From an uncultured Bacteroides sp. (lineage in GTDB: Bacteria > Bacteroidota > Bacteroidia > Bacteroidales > Bacteroidaceae): a stretch of 54,131 bases of DNA. The stretch lies in assembly GCA_937890825.1 (NCBI GenBank), contig CALADS010000044.1, forward strand, positions 1 to 54,131, given 5' to 3'. Positions 1-9,195 of this stretch are shown here, in pieces. The position numbers and the translations under genes were made by a program. A model generated the notes under the pieces. The model was given only the letters and a program-made list of their open reading frames with translations, had not been told where the DNA came from and made no database searches. The number at the start of each line of letters is the position of its first letter. Position 1 is the stretch's first letter.

Positions 1-53
1 CAAGGACCCTCTGATTAACAGTCAGATGCTCTAACCGACTGAGCTAACGAAGA
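1..53 (-). tRNA. tRNA-Asn (GTT), 3' part cut by window edge
   Basis: On the minus strand the sequence folds as the 5' acceptor strand (47-53), a D arm with GCTCAG, and an anticodon stem TCTGA/TCAGA closing the loop CTGTTAA. The anticodon GTT (complement of 17-19) reads Asn codons. The variable loop, T arm and 3' acceptor lie beyond base 1, so the gene is partial here. It is transcribed away from the sugar kinase gene. Confidence 0.93.
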
Positions 54-79
54 ATCTTGTTTTTTTCTCAATTGCGATG

Positions 80-110
80 CAAAAGTAATAGGATATTTTG
101 AAATATGCAA
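80..110 (-). promoter_or_regulatory. Promoter of the tRNA-Asn gene
   Basis: On the minus strand, TTG (complement of 108-110), a 20-bp spacer and TACTTTTG (complement of 80-87) match the Bacteroides -33/-7 consensus. The bases after the -7 box (64-83) match exactly those after the -7 box of tRNA-Leu at the other end of the window. Confidence 0.7.
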
Positions 111-118
111 TATCTTTG
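111..118 (+). promoter_or_regulatory. -7 box TATCTTTG for the PfkB kinase operon
   Basis: TATCTTTG fits TAnnTTTG and lies 17 bp before the kinase start, so the leader would be very short. It directly abuts the -33 box of the divergent tRNA promoter (108-110), so the two polymerases may compete. No good -33 box is seen at the usual distance. Confidence 0.5.
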
Positions 119-135
119 CAGAAAATTTTTCAAAA

Positions 136-1116
136 ATGGATAAAATAATTGGTTTAGGGAACGCTTTGGTCGATGTGCTGGCACCCTTGAAAGAGGATGA
201 AATGCTGCAAAAAATGCAACTTCCCAAAGGCGGAATGACGTTGATAGGTGAATATAAGTATCATATAATCAGCGATATATTTAAAGAAATGACTGTCCAT
301 CAATCTACCGGAGGGTCGGCAGGAAACACAATTGGGGCCTTGGCAGCTCTGGGAGTAGCTACTGGATTCATCGGAAAGGTGGGAAATGATGAAAAAGGTT
401 CTTTTTATCGCCATTCATTAGAAAAACAAGGAACGGAGGCTCATTTGTTGCTTTCTTCCGAACTGCCCTCGGGTGTGGCATCTACTTTTATTTCTGCCGA
501 TGGAGAGCGAACGTTTGCCACTTATTTGGGAGCGGCGGCTACCTTACGTGCCGAAGAACTGGCTTTGGATATGTTTAAAGGATGTGATTACTTCTATATA
601 GAAGGATATCTGGTGCAAGACCATGCATTGATTCTTCATGCCATCGAACTGGCCAAAGAGGCCGGACTGCAAATTTGTCTGGATTTGGCCAGCTATAATA
701 TTGTAAAAGAAGATTTGGACTTTTTTACCTTATTAATAAATAAATATGTGGATGTGCTTTTTGCTAATGAAGAAGAGGCTAAAGCTTTCACGGGCAAGCA
801 AGCTGAAGAAGCCATTGTAGAGATTGCGCAGATGTGTAGCATTGCAGTGGTGAAATTGGGAGCACAGGGTTCTTTGATACGAAAAGGGTCTGATCAGATT
901 CATGTTCCTGCTTGCCGGGTAGACAGTGTGGTTGACACTACGGGCGCAGGCGACTATTTTGCTGCCGGATTTCTTTACGGACTGACCAGCGGTTATGCAT
1001 TGGAGCGATGTGCGCACATAGGCTCCGTCTTGTCTCAAGCTGTCATTCAGGTGGTAGGGGCAGAACTTACAGAAGAAAAATGGATAGAACTCAGAAAACA
1101 GATAGAAAACCTATGA
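136..1116 (+). CDS. PfkB/ribokinase-family sugar or nucleoside kinase
   Basis: This 326-residue protein has the PfkB fold. A substrate-side glycine motif (STGGSAGNT, about residues 57-65) lies in the N-terminal half. The C-terminal signature DTTGAGD (267-273) contains the anion hole and the catalytic base D273. It is expected to phosphorylate a sugar or nucleoside with ATP in the cytoplasm. The resemblance is to adenosine-kinase-like Bacteroidetes members, but the substrate cannot be read from the sequence. The ATG at 136 follows a -7 box closely. The stop overlaps the start of the S41 protease by 4 bp (ATGA), so the two are probably translationally coupled. Confidence 0.9.
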   Translation: MDKIIGLGNALVDVLAPLKEDEMLQKMQLPKGGMTLIGEYKYHIISDIFKEMTVHQSTGGSAGNTIGALAALGVATGFIGKVGNDEKGSFYRHSLEKQGTEAHLLLSSELPSGVASTFISADGERTFATYLGAAATLRAEELALDMFKGCDYFYIEGYLVQDHALILHAIELAKEAGLQICLDLASYNIVKEDLDFFTLLINKYVDVLFANEEEAKAFTGKQAEEAIVEIAQMCSIAVVKLGAQGSLIRKGSDQIHVPACRVDSVVDTTGAGDYFAAGFLYGLTSGYALERCAHIGSVLSQAVIQVVGAELTEEKWIELRKQIENL

Positions 1117-2795
1117 ATAGAATCAGTGTAAGAAGACGCTCGATAGCTGCTTTGGTAGTTGTATTAGGCGTATTGGCCTTCTGGGCTTTTAAGAATAGCG
1201 ATGACCGGAGTTTTCAGTTGGCCAAGAATATGGATATTTTTCATTCCATCGTGCGTGAACTGGATCTTTTTTATGTAGATACCATCAATGCAGATAAGAC
1301 TATCCGCGAAGGTATTGATGCTATGCTATATTCATTAGATCCCTATACGGTGTATTATCCCGAAGACGATCAGAGTGAATTAGAGCAGATGCTTAAAAAT
1401 ACATACGGAGGCATCGGCTCGGTAATTACCTGGAACACTAAGTTGAAGCGTTCTATGATAGCCGAACCTTATGAAGGTATGCCCGCTGCTACAGCCGGTC
1501 TGAAAGCAGGAGATATTTTGCTGGAGATTGATGGAAAAGATTTGATGGGAAAGAATAATCAGGAAATCAGTGAGATGCTGCGTGGACAGGTGGGCACTGA
1601 GTTTAAACTGAAGGTGCAACGCCCGGGTACAGAAAAACCAATGGATTTTGATATCGTACGCCGTTCCATTCAATTGCCCCTTATACCTTATTATACGGTA
1701 TTGAAAGATTCTCAGGTAGGATATATTAATCTAAGCACCTTTTCCGGAAACCCTTCCAAAGAATTTAAAAGAGCTTTTCTGGAACTGAAGAAACAGGGCA
1801 TAACCTCGTTGGTTATAGATCTTCGTAACAATGGCGGAGGTTTGCTGGATGAGGCTATTGAAATAGCCAATTTCTTTTTGCCGCGCGGCAAGACCTTAGT
1901 TACTACGAAAGGAAAAATAGCTCAGGCAAGTAATACGTACAAGACGCTGCGCGAACCGTTAGACTTGGAGATTCCTTTGGCTGTGCTAGTCAACAGTGCC
2001 ACGGCTTCTTCATCAGAGATTTTAGCCGGATCATTGCAAGATTTAGACCGTGCTGTCATTGTAGGTAACCGTACATTTGGAAAAGGATTGGTACAAACTA
2101 CGCGTCCTCTTCCCTATGGAGGTACCATGAAATTGACCACTTCTAAATATTATATTCCTAGCGGACGTTGTGTGCAGGCCATTGACTATAAGCATCGTAA
2201 TGCTGATGGTAGTGTAGGGCGTATGCCAGATAGTCTGACAACGGTGTTTCATACAGCAGCCGGACGGGAAGTAAGAGATGGTGGCGGAGTAACTCCGGAT
2301 ATAGAAGTGAAACAAGGAAAATTGCCCAATATCTTGTTCTATTTGGTCAATGATAATTTAATATTTGATTATGCCACAGAATATTGTCTGAAACATCCCA
2401 CGGTGGCGGCTCCCGAAGAGTTTATGATTACAGAGGCCGATTACGAAGATTTCAAGCAGTTGGTGAAGAAAGCCGATTTTAAATATGACCAACAGACGGA
2501 GAAGATGCTTAAGAATCTGAAGGAAATGGCAGAATTCGAAGGTTATTTGGCTAGTGCTTCGGCAGAGTTTAAGGCCTTGGAGAGCAAACTGACTCATGAT
2601 TTAGACCGTGATTTAGACCATTTCTCTAAAGAAATAAAAAATATGATAGCCATTGAAATTATCAAACGTTATTATTATCAGCGCGGGGGGATTATAGAAC
2701 AATTGAAAGAGGATCCTGATTTGAAGGAGGCTGTAAAATTGTTGACGGATTCCGCACGGTATAAACAATTATTGACTGTGCCAAGCGTGAAATAA
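1113..2795 (+). CDS. S41 family C-terminal processing peptidase (CtpA/Prc type)
   Basis: This 560-residue membrane-anchored serine protease should degrade or process periplasmic proteins from their C-termini. After a basic N-terminus, a hydrophobic segment (about 11-26) anchors it to the inner membrane. A PDZ domain (about 95-180) follows, then the S41 domain. Visible catalytic elements are the TASSSE box (297-302), which holds the nucleophile, and K324 in FGKG. A long helical C-terminal region follows. I chose the ATG at 1113, which overlaps the kinase stop by 4 bp. Upstream in-frame codons lie inside the kinase gene and would place arginine-rich residues before the anchor. Confidence 0.9.
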   Translation: MNRISVRRRSIAALVVVLGVLAFWAFKNSDDRSFQLAKNMDIFHSIVRELDLFYVDTINADKTIREGIDAMLYSLDPYTVYYPEDDQSELEQMLKNTYGGIGSVITWNTKLKRSMIAEPYEGMPAATAGLKAGDILLEIDGKDLMGKNNQEISEMLRGQVGTEFKLKVQRPGTEKPMDFDIVRRSIQLPLIPYYTVLKDSQVGYINLSTFSGNPSKEFKRAFLELKKQGITSLVIDLRNNGGGLLDEAIEIANFFLPRGKTLVTTKGKIAQASNTYKTLREPLDLEIPLAVLVNSATASSSEILAGSLQDLDRAVIVGNRTFGKGLVQTTRPLPYGGTMKLTTSKYYIPSGRCVQAIDYKHRNADGSVGRMPDSLTTVFHTAAGREVRDGGGVTPDIEVKQGKLPNILFYLVNDNLIFDYATEYCLKHPTVAAPEEFMITEADYEDFKQLVKKADFKYDQQTEKMLKNLKEMAEFEGYLASASAEFKALESKLTHDLDRDLDHFSKEIKNMIAIEIIKRYYYQRGGIIEQLKEDPDLKEAVKLLTDSARYKQLLTVPSVK

Positions 2796-2820
2796 AATAA
2801 AACCACTTAGTCTTTAAATA

Positions 2821-2850
2821 AGCCCAAATAGTCTTTATTTGGGCTTTTTA
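2821..2850 (+). terminator. Intrinsic terminator after the S41 protease
   Basis: The 10-bp perfect stem AGCCCAAATA/TATTTGGGCT has a 5-base loop and is followed by TTTTTA. It lies 25 bp after the protease stop. Confidence 0.85.
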
Positions 2851-2874
2851 TGTGCATTTGCCTCTTTTAACGAC

Positions 2875-2905
2875 TTGCCTGTTTGTGCTTTGTTTTATAC
2901 TTTTG
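2875..2905 (+). promoter_or_regulatory. Promoter of the DUF5723 gene
   Basis: TTG (2875-2877), 20 bp, then TACTTTTG (2898-2905). It would give a leader of about 100 bases before the ATG at 3010. Nothing else is seen in this intergenic stretch. Confidence 0.65.
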
Positions 2906-3009
2906 CAAAAAAATATAAAATAAGCGTTAAGGAATATTCCTTAGGGTTCTCACGCTTTTGATATTTTATGCTGAAAGAGGGAACCATAGGCATACAAACA
3001 GACTAAGAA

Positions 3010-4449
3010 ATGAAAAGTTCTATTTTTTTAAAAGGACTATTTACAGTAGCACTTTTACTGGGGCTTTCAGTAGTTGCTCAGGCTCAGTTCCTTCGTACTT
3101 CTTATTTTATGGAAGGAACTCATTATCGTCAGCAATTAAATCCTGCATTGGCGCCAGGACGCGGTTATCTTAACCTGCCCGTTATCGGTTCATTGAATGT
3201 CACGGTCAACTCTTCTTCATTGGGCTACCAGGATATCATGGATATTATCGACAACAGCGATGAGGCGGATTATTTCACCAGCCAGAAGTTTATGAATCGT
3301 TTGGATAACATAAATAATCTGAATGTAAACCTTAGTACAGATATTATCTCGGCAGGATGGTATAAGGGTAAGAACTTCTGGTCATTCAATATCGGACTGC
3401 GCAATGATATAGGTGCTTCTATTCCCCGGTCCATGTTCGAGTTCATGAACACCATGAATGGATTGGACGGTAGTGATTGGACCATGTTGCAGAATTTGAG
3501 TGCCATGACAGGTGGTCAGTCTATCCGCATCAATTCTTACGCTGAAATAGGTATCGGTTTCTCTCGTAATATTACCAATCGTCTGACGGTAGGTGGACGT
3601 CTGAAAGGTTTGCTTGGTATTGCCAACTTGAAGCTGGATATTCAAAATATCAATGTACAAAGCCATGTAGAGGGTTTGCCGGAAGATTTGGAAAACATTA
3701 CTCCGGAACAGACTGCTGCTATCAGAGGTAATGCTGAGATTCAGGTAGCTGCTACCTTGGAAAGCTCTTCTCAGTTACTGGAACTGAATCAAGACCCATC
3801 TACCGGTTATATCGATGAAATAGATTTTGGTAAATTTGGTTTGGCCGGCTACGGTGGTGCCATCGACTTGGGTGCTTCTTTCAAACTTACCAAGCATTTA
3901 ACTCTATCTGCCTCTATTTTAGACTTAGGATTTATCAAATGGTCTAAAAAACACACCAGCCTGGCTACTGCCACTGGCAATGAATCTTATCAGTTCACTC
4001 CTGAAAATCCTCAGGATGCTTTTGAATTTGTAAATAAGGTAAACAGCGGCGAAATTCTGAACTATGATATGTTGCAGATGGAGGTACAGGAAGGTGTAGA
4101 GAAAGACCGAACTACCAGTCTGACTTCCACTTTGGTGGTAGGTGCAGAATATGCCTTGCCGAATAACTGGTTGGTAGTTGGTGCATTGTACACGGGTCGT
4201 TTCGCCAAGCCTAAGACGTTGAACGAGCTGACTTTCTCTGCCAATATCCGTCCGAAGAATTTCTTCAATGTAGCAGTAAGCTACTCTGTACTGCAAGGTG
4301 CCGGTAAGACTTTCGGCGCTGCTGTGAAGCTGGGTCCTCTCTTCGTAGGTACCGATTATATGTTCTTGGGTAAGAATACCAACAACGTAAATGCTTACGT
4401 AGGCTTCTCATTACCTTTGAATAAGCAGAAAAAAGCAAAGAACAGCTAA
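3010..4449 (+). CDS. DUF5723 family outer-membrane beta-barrel-like protein
   Basis: This 479-residue protein has a signal peptide (cut near AQA-QF, residues 25-26). The mature part is rich in alternating hydrophobic and glycine/aromatic strands, as in outer-membrane barrels. The N-terminal region after the signal (FLRTSYFMEG, then the NPAL segment) is what I recognise as DUF5723 of Bacteroidales. The C-terminus ends in a strand followed by a short basic tail. Function is not established; a porin-like or type IX-associated barrel role is only a guess. It is followed after 57 bp by a lipoprotein gene, probably in the same transcript. Confidence 0.75.
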   Translation: MKSSIFLKGLFTVALLLGLSVVAQAQFLRTSYFMEGTHYRQQLNPALAPGRGYLNLPVIGSLNVTVNSSSLGYQDIMDIIDNSDEADYFTSQKFMNRLDNINNLNVNLSTDIISAGWYKGKNFWSFNIGLRNDIGASIPRSMFEFMNTMNGLDGSDWTMLQNLSAMTGGQSIRINSYAEIGIGFSRNITNRLTVGGRLKGLLGIANLKLDIQNINVQSHVEGLPEDLENITPEQTAAIRGNAEIQVAATLESSSQLLELNQDPSTGYIDEIDFGKFGLAGYGGAIDLGASFKLTKHLTLSASILDLGFIKWSKKHTSLATATGNESYQFTPENPQDAFEFVNKVNSGEILNYDMLQMEVQEGVEKDRTTSLTSTLVVGAEYALPNNWLVVGALYTGRFAKPKTLNELTFSANIRPKNFFNVAVSYSVLQGAGKTFGAAVKLGPLFVGTDYMFLGKNTNNVNAYVGFSLPLNKQKKAKNS

Positions 4450-4506
4450 TAAATTTGCAGTGAGTGATTTTTAATTGATATTCTCAACATTAAACAAAAG
4501 CGGATT

Positions 4507-5436
4507 ATGAAAACATTTAAATTTTATCAAGGCTTATTAGCCCTGTTCTTGTGTTGCTCCACTTCTCTGTGTGGCTTGAGTGCTTGTAGCGACGATGATG
4601 ATGCTCCTCAGGGAGGTGATATTGATTTTGGTGTACCGCCTTCAGTGGTAGACGGGGTTCGTCCTTCCGAATTATCTGGAATGAGGATCAACTACAACGA
4701 AGATGGAACTATCCGTGATGCCGAAGTGGATGGTTGTACGTTTGTGTTCAATTACGTCGGTACACGCGCAGCTTCTCGTAGACTGACCAGTATTACTGCA
4801 GAAAGAAATTTCGATGACTCTAAAGAAAGTTGGATAGCCGATCGTTTTATCTTGGATGCAAACGGCTTTATTGGAGGTTATCGTTTGAAGTATAGTTTGG
4901 AAGAACCTAGTGAAGATTGGTGGGAAAAAGGTGAAATGAATTATCGCTATAATTATCAGGCCAATGGATATTTGGAGAGAATTGATTTATCTGGTCATTT
5001 TAGCGATGCCGAAGATGAAGCTACTTCCGGTAGCGGCAGCTATAATTATTCTTACAGTCAGGCAGGTCAGCTGCTGAATATCAAGAGTGTGATGCAGGGA
5101 TATACCTATTGTGAACAGAAGTACACCTACGGTATAGATCACAATAATAAGTACAATACCATGCTGTTGACGCTTGCTCCCGAACCTTTAATGGCCGATG
5201 ATGCCGTGTTCCGTATCTTGGCAGTGACGGGTTATCTGGGCCATGCATCCAAGAAGTTGCCTAGCAAGGTGGAAGTGAGCTATCGTGATCCGGAAGATCC
5301 CGCAGAAAACAGCGATGAAACGTGGGCGTTGAACTATGGCTTTTCACCCGATGAACGGATTAATTGGTATAGTGTGAACGGCCAGCGTTTTAACTGCAAA
5401 TTTGTAGATGCTTCTAACATAGAGATTCAGCATTAA
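4507..5436 (+). CDS. Lipoprotein, DUF4595-like
   Basis: This 309-residue protein starts with a lipoprotein signal peptide. The lipobox LSAC places the lipidated cysteine at C27. The next residues, SDDDD, are the acidic kind that in Bacteroides favours export to the cell surface. The body is beta-rich with repeated Y-x-Y and N-Y-x-Y patterns (for example MNYRYNYQ and GSYNYSYSQ), like the RHS/YD-type strands of DUF4595 proteins. No enzyme motif is visible. It probably shares a transcript with the preceding DUF5723 gene and ends at a strong terminator. Confidence 0.65.
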   Translation: MKTFKFYQGLLALFLCCSTSLCGLSACSDDDDAPQGGDIDFGVPPSVVDGVRPSELSGMRINYNEDGTIRDAEVDGCTFVFNYVGTRAASRRLTSITAERNFDDSKESWIADRFILDANGFIGGYRLKYSLEEPSEDWWEKGEMNYRYNYQANGYLERIDLSGHFSDAEDEATSGSGSYNYSYSQAGQLLNIKSVMQGYTYCEQKYTYGIDHNNKYNTMLLTLAPEPLMADDAVFRILAVTGYLGHASKKLPSKVEVSYRDPEDPAENSDETWALNYGFSPDERINWYSVNGQRFNCKFVDASNIEIQH

Positions 5437-5476
5437 CTTTTTCAGATTTGAAGTTGTAATAATCATAAAAAAGAAT

Positions 5477-5520
5477 CAGCCTCCGATAGTGGGAATTATC
5501 CTACTTTCGGAGGCTGTTTT
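5477..5520. terminator. Bidirectional terminator between lipoprotein and ispG
   Basis: The outer 10-bp stem CAGCCTCCGA/TCGGAGGCTG continues into AGT/ACT pairs. A T run follows on the plus strand and an A run precedes it, so it can end both convergent transcripts. Confidence 0.85.
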
Positions 5521-5539
5521 TTGCAGCTGACCGCTGGCC

Positions 5540-7405
5540 TTACACTTCTTGATAGTCGCCGTTGGCCTTAATCAGCTCAATGAGTTTGTCCACCGCCTCT
5601 TCTTCCGGAATGTTTTTCTCAATGCATTCCTTCTTCTTGTAGAGACTGATTTTACCTCGTCCGGCCCCCACATAGCCATAATCAGCATCAGCCATTTCGC
5701 CTGGTCCGTTCACAATACATCCCATGATGCCTATTTTCAATCCTTTCAGATGGCTGGTAGCCGCTTTGATGCGTGCAATGGTTTGCGTCAGGTCGTAGAG
5801 TGTGCGTCCGCATCCGGGGCAAGAGATGTACTCTGTTTTGCTAGTGCGCAAACGGCCAGCCTGAAGTATGCCAAAAGCTGTTGTATCTACGGTAGAAGCA
5901 GGTATTTCCTGGCATTGATTGAAGAGCAGAATACCATCGCATAAGCCGTCGAAAATCAAAGCTCCCATGTCTGCAGCCGCTTTGATTTGCAAGTCTTCGG
6001 TTTCTTTTTCAGCATAATGTTGGAAGAAGATAACCGGATTCTGTAATTTTTCATTAGTCAGCTGATGAGCCAAAGCCCGTTGCTCGCCCAAGCGGTTGGG
6101 GTGATTGCTTTGTGCCACAATCACCATTTCCGGGTGGTATTTCAAGCAGGCAATCACCTCATCGTTCAGTCCCATGTATGTAAGAAACAGAAATTTCAGT
6201 TCGGCAGGGCAGGCACTGATAAAAGGTAGTTGGTCGGGCTTGAAAGCCGGCCAGGTATTCGCTTTGCCTTCCCAGCTGTCAGCGTCTACGATATATTGCA
6301 TGTCAGGATATGCACTCATACTATCTTTAGAGGCAATGGCTTCATATTGGTGACCTACATAGAGATAGTCGGGTAGGAACTGCGGATGGAAAGCCGGCTC
6401 TCCTTCCAGACGGACAGATACCACTACTGGCAAGTTGTTTCCTCCGATGTTGCGTACCGGCTGTGTTTTACGGCGAACTGGTGTCTGGTAATTGAAATCG
6501 CTGGCAGCCGCTCCCGGAATGTAGGGATGTTCTGCACGTTGGCATACATAATCTACCAGTTTGCGGGCTACTGGAATTTCGGCTTCAGGGGCCTCACTCA
6601 GCGATACTCGGATGGTATCTCCCAATCCGTCGGCCAGTAAGGCACCGATACCCAGTGCCGATTTAATACGCCCGTCTTCTCCGTCTCCAGCTTCTGTTAC
6701 TCCCAAGTGCAGCGGGAAGTGCATGTTTTCTTCTTCCATCACGTGTGCCAACAGACGTACTGTGCGTACCATGACCACCGTATTGGAAGCTTTGATGGAA
6801 ATGACTACATCGGTAAACTGCTCTGCCACGCAGATGCGCAAGAATTCCATGCACGATTCCACCATTCCTTCAGGCGTGTCGCCGTAGCGCGACATAATGC
6901 GGTCCGATAGTGAACCATGATTCACTCCAATACGAATAGCTGTGTGGTTTTCTTTGCAAATCTGGAGGAAGGGCACAAATCGGTTGCGTATTTTCTGTAA
7001 CTCTTGTGCATATTCCTCATCAGTATATTCCAGGTGTTTGAAGGTGCGGGCCGCATCTACATAATTACCCGGGTTGATGCGCACTTTCTCGGCAAATAGT
7101 GCAGCTACATCTGCTACGCGAGGATTGAAATGGATATCGGCTACTAGTGGCACCATATATCCGTCTTGACGCAATGCTGCGTTGATGTTCATCAGATTTT
7201 CAGCTTCCTTTACTCCCTGTGCTGTCAGACGTACATACTCTCCACCTGCATCGGCTATACGTTTGGCTTGTGCTACGCATGCTTCCGTGTCCTGAGTGGC
7301 AGTGTTGGTCATACTCTGAATCCGGATAGGATAGGAGCCACCCAGAGGAGTGGCTCCTACATTAACTACCGAGGTATCTCGGCGAGAATAATTGAATAAA
7401 TCCAC
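5540..7405 (-). CDS. ispG: IspG, 4-hydroxy-3-methylbut-2-en-1-yl diphosphate synthase
   Basis: IspG converts methylerythritol cyclodiphosphate to HMBPP in the MEP isoprenoid pathway using a [4Fe-4S] cluster. The 621-residue protein has the N-terminal TIM barrel and a C-terminal iron-sulfur domain. The cluster ligands are C529 and C532 (CPGC) and C563 (GCIVNGPGE); the conserved Glu lies just after, in NGPGE. About 200 extra residues between the two domains mark the long three-domain form known from Bacteroidetes, Chlamydiae and plants. It follows purE on the minus strand, with a terminator-like hairpin between them. Confidence 0.96.
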   Translation of the reverse strand: MDLFNYSRRDTSVVNVGATPLGGSYPIRIQSMTNTATQDTEACVAQAKRIADAGGEYVRLTAQGVKEAENLMNINAALRQDGYMVPLVADIHFNPRVADVAALFAEKVRINPGNYVDAARTFKHLEYTDEEYAQELQKIRNRFVPFLQICKENHTAIRIGVNHGSLSDRIMSRYGDTPEGMVESCMEFLRICVAEQFTDVVISIKASNTVVMVRTVRLLAHVMEEENMHFPLHLGVTEAGDGEDGRIKSALGIGALLADGLGDTIRVSLSEAPEAEIPVARKLVDYVCQRAEHPYIPGAAASDFNYQTPVRRKTQPVRNIGGNNLPVVVSVRLEGEPAFHPQFLPDYLYVGHQYEAIASKDSMSAYPDMQYIVDADSWEGKANTWPAFKPDQLPFISACPAELKFLFLTYMGLNDEVIACLKYHPEMVIVAQSNHPNRLGEQRALAHQLTNEKLQNPVIFFQHYAEKETEDLQIKAAADMGALIFDGLCDGILLFNQCQEIPASTVDTTAFGILQAGRLRTSKTEYISCPGCGRTLYDLTQTIARIKAATSHLKGLKIGIMGCIVNGPGEMADADYGYVGAGRGKISLYKKKECIEKNIPEEEAVDKLIELIKANGDYQEV

Positions 7406-7484
7406 GTTCTTTAATTGATAGTTGATAATTAGCTGATGTTTACACCCTTCCTAAAATGGGTGAAATGAGTGTAATGAGTGTAAA

Positions 7485-7530
7485 AAAACGACGTACGAGT
7501 CTCTTGAAGATTCCCGTACGTTTCGTTTTT
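7485..7530 (-). terminator. Terminator after purE
   Basis: The CGTACG/CGTACG stem (7492-7497 with 7515-7520) is extended by AAACGA/TCGTTT with a small bulge. T runs flank both sides, and on the minus strand a run of eight T follows. It separates purE from ispG, though read-through is possible. Confidence 0.7.
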
Positions 7531-7532
7531 TA

Positions 7533-8042
7533 TTAATTAGTCTTGTAATCGTACTTCACCGCTTTCAAGTCTTCGTTGGCCTTGACAATCTTATTTTTCA
7601 GCCCCTCTTTGTAGGCTGCAAATGTCTGGGCCAAGTTTTCGTCGCTGAGTGCCAGCATTTGTACAGCCAAAATGGCGGCATTCATGGCGCCATTGATAGC
7701 CACCGTAGCCACCGGTATACCCGGAGGCATCTGGATGATGGAATACAAGGCATCCATGCCATCGAGTACAGAACCCTTGATGGGAACTCCGATAACGGGC
7801 AAAGTCGTGTTGGCTGCTATTACACCCGGCAAGGCAGCGGCCATACCAGCTGCAGCGATGATTACTTTAATGCCGCGTTGGCTGGCATTTTTGGCAAATT
7901 CCTCTACAGCTTCCGGGGTACGGTGAGCTGAAAGAGCGTTCATTTCGAACGGTACATGCATGTCATTGAGCAGTTGAGCGGCCTTTTCCATAACTGGCAG
8001 GTCCGATGTGCTGCCCATGATGATACTTACAATTGGGGTCAT
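7533..8042 (-). CDS. purE: PurE, N5-carboxyaminoimidazole ribonucleotide mutase
   Basis: This 169-residue, full-length class I PurE rearranges N5-CAIR to CAIR in de novo purine synthesis. Visible family motifs are MGSTSDLPVM near the N-terminus, SAHRTPE (about residues 39-45), the glycine-rich AAAGMAAALPGV, and GSVLDGMDAL. These line the phosphate and active-site pockets of the octamer. It starts 19 bp after the gcvH stop and is probably cotranscribed with gcvH, the PAP2 gene and rpoN. Confidence 0.96.
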   Translation of the reverse strand: MTPIVSIIMGSTSDLPVMEKAAQLLNDMHVPFEMNALSAHRTPEAVEEFAKNASQRGIKVIIAAAGMAAALPGVIAANTTLPVIGVPIKGSVLDGMDALYSIIQMPPGIPVATVAINGAMNAAILAVQMLALSDENLAQTFAAYKEGLKNKIVKANEDLKAVKYDYKTN

Positions 8043-8061
8043 CTTTTTGATTGTTTAGTGA

Positions 8062-8442
8062 TTATTCATTGACCAGCGCCTGATAAGCTTCCGCATCCAG
8101 CAATTCGCTGAAATTGGCATCGGCTGCCGGTTTTATTTTGATGAGCCAACCCTTACCATACGGGTCTTGGTTGACCAGTTCGGGCTGTTCTTCTAACGTT
8201 TCATTTTGTTCCAATACTTCTCCGGCCACGGGGAGGAACAAGTCTGAAATGGTTTTTACCACTTCGATAGTTCCGAAAGTTTCTCCGGCTTCCAGTGTTT
8301 CGCCTACTGTCTGAATGTCTACAAACACAATGTCACCCAACTGTTCTTGTGCATAATCAGTGATACCTACATAAGCAACGTCGCCTTCTACGCGAATCCA
8401 TTCATGTTCTTTCGTGTACTTCACATTTGTCGGAAAATTCAT
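8062..8442 (-). CDS. gcvH: GcvH, glycine cleavage system H protein
   Basis: This 126-residue lipoyl carrier shuttles the aminomethyl group between the P, T and L proteins of glycine cleavage. The lipoylation site is K63 in the motif GTIEVVKTISD, and the length is normal for the family. The gcvT and gcvP partners are not in the window, so the gene stands apart from the rest of its complex. It sits 61 bp after the PAP2 gene and 19 bp before purE, sharing the one-carbon/purine theme with the latter. Confidence 0.96.
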   Translation of the reverse strand: MNFPTNVKYTKEHEWIRVEGDVAYVGITDYAQEQLGDIVFVDIQTVGETLEAGETFGTIEVVKTISDLFLPVAGEVLEQNETLEEQPELVNQDPYGKGWLIKIKPAADANFSELLDAEAYQALVNE

Positions 8443-8503
8443 AATTTCTTAGTTTTAAGGGTTAATACTATATAGTTAATTAATCTATTAATATCTGGTT
8501 GTT

Positions 8504-9175
8504 TTAAAATAAAAAAATGCGAAATAGCAGGTTGCTGACAGGATGAAGTACTAAGATAGTACAGATGTATCCCACAGCAAATCCTGTTAGCACTTCTCCC
8601 AATGTGTGATGACTTAATATCAGTCGGGCCGTTCCTAATAAACCGGCTACCAGAATGAAGAGGCAGAGCCATCCGGTAGGATTATAGCCAAACAAAGCAC
8701 TGAAAGAGATGAGTCCACCGATGGTGGCACCTGCACCGGCCATGTGCTCACTCAGTTTCCACCGGAAATTGGCCAGCACACAGATAATCAGTGTAACGAG
8801 TGATGCTAGAATAATGCCAGTCATGTACCAAGGCATGTTGAGCCGCTTCATCATCAGTAAGCAAAATACATACGAGGTAATAGTTAGCACAAAGGGCACA
8901 TAACGGTGTTGCCGCTTTCCCAAATCTTCTGTAGTAAACCGATTGATTTTCCGGAAGAGGAAGATGGTAAGCGTAGGAAGCAGAATCGTAAAACTGTACA
9001 CTACTCCCAGCACAATCAGTTTATACTGGATGGGCATGATGCGCAAATAGGAAAACAGAAAGAGTATCAAAAAAGCCAGAAAAGGGATAGAAAACGGCGA
9101 AAAAATAGCCGAAATTATCCTGGAAATTTTGATTAAGGTTCTATCTGTCAGTATATGTTCGTCTTTTTCCATCAT
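8504..9175 (-). CDS. PAP2-type phosphatase-like integral membrane protein
   Basis: The 223-residue protein has about six hydrophobic helices. The C-terminal half carries PAP2-like motifs: SEHMAGAGA (motif 2-like) and ARLILSHHTLGEVLTGFAVG (motif 3-like, with R, H and the following acidic residue). The first PAP2 motif (KX6RP) is not clear; KRQHRYVP is the only candidate. A lipid-phosphate or undecaprenyl-diphosphate phosphatase role at the inner membrane is plausible but unproven. It starts 20 bp after the rpoN stop. Confidence 0.75.
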   Translation of the reverse strand: MMEKDEHILTDRTLIKISRIISAIFSPFSIPFLAFLILFLFSYLRIMPIQYKLIVLGVVYSFTILLPTLTIFLFRKINRFTTEDLGKRQHRYVPFVLTITSYVFCLLMMKRLNMPWYMTGIILASLVTLIICVLANFRWKLSEHMAGAGATIGGLISFSALFGYNPTGWLCLFILVAGLLGTARLILSHHTLGEVLTGFAVGYICTILVLHPVSNLLFRIFLF

Positions 9176-9195
9176 TGGCTGTTATTGTTAAGGGA

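Noticed and set aside
1008..1112. Upstream extension of the S41 protease frame
   Set aside because: It lies inside the kinase gene; the ATG at 1113 gives the membrane anchor at the N-terminus and a 4-bp stop/start overlap.
5540..7405. IspG with about 200 extra residues as a novel fusion
   Set aside because: The three-domain IspG is the known form in Bacteroidetes, Chlamydiae and plants.
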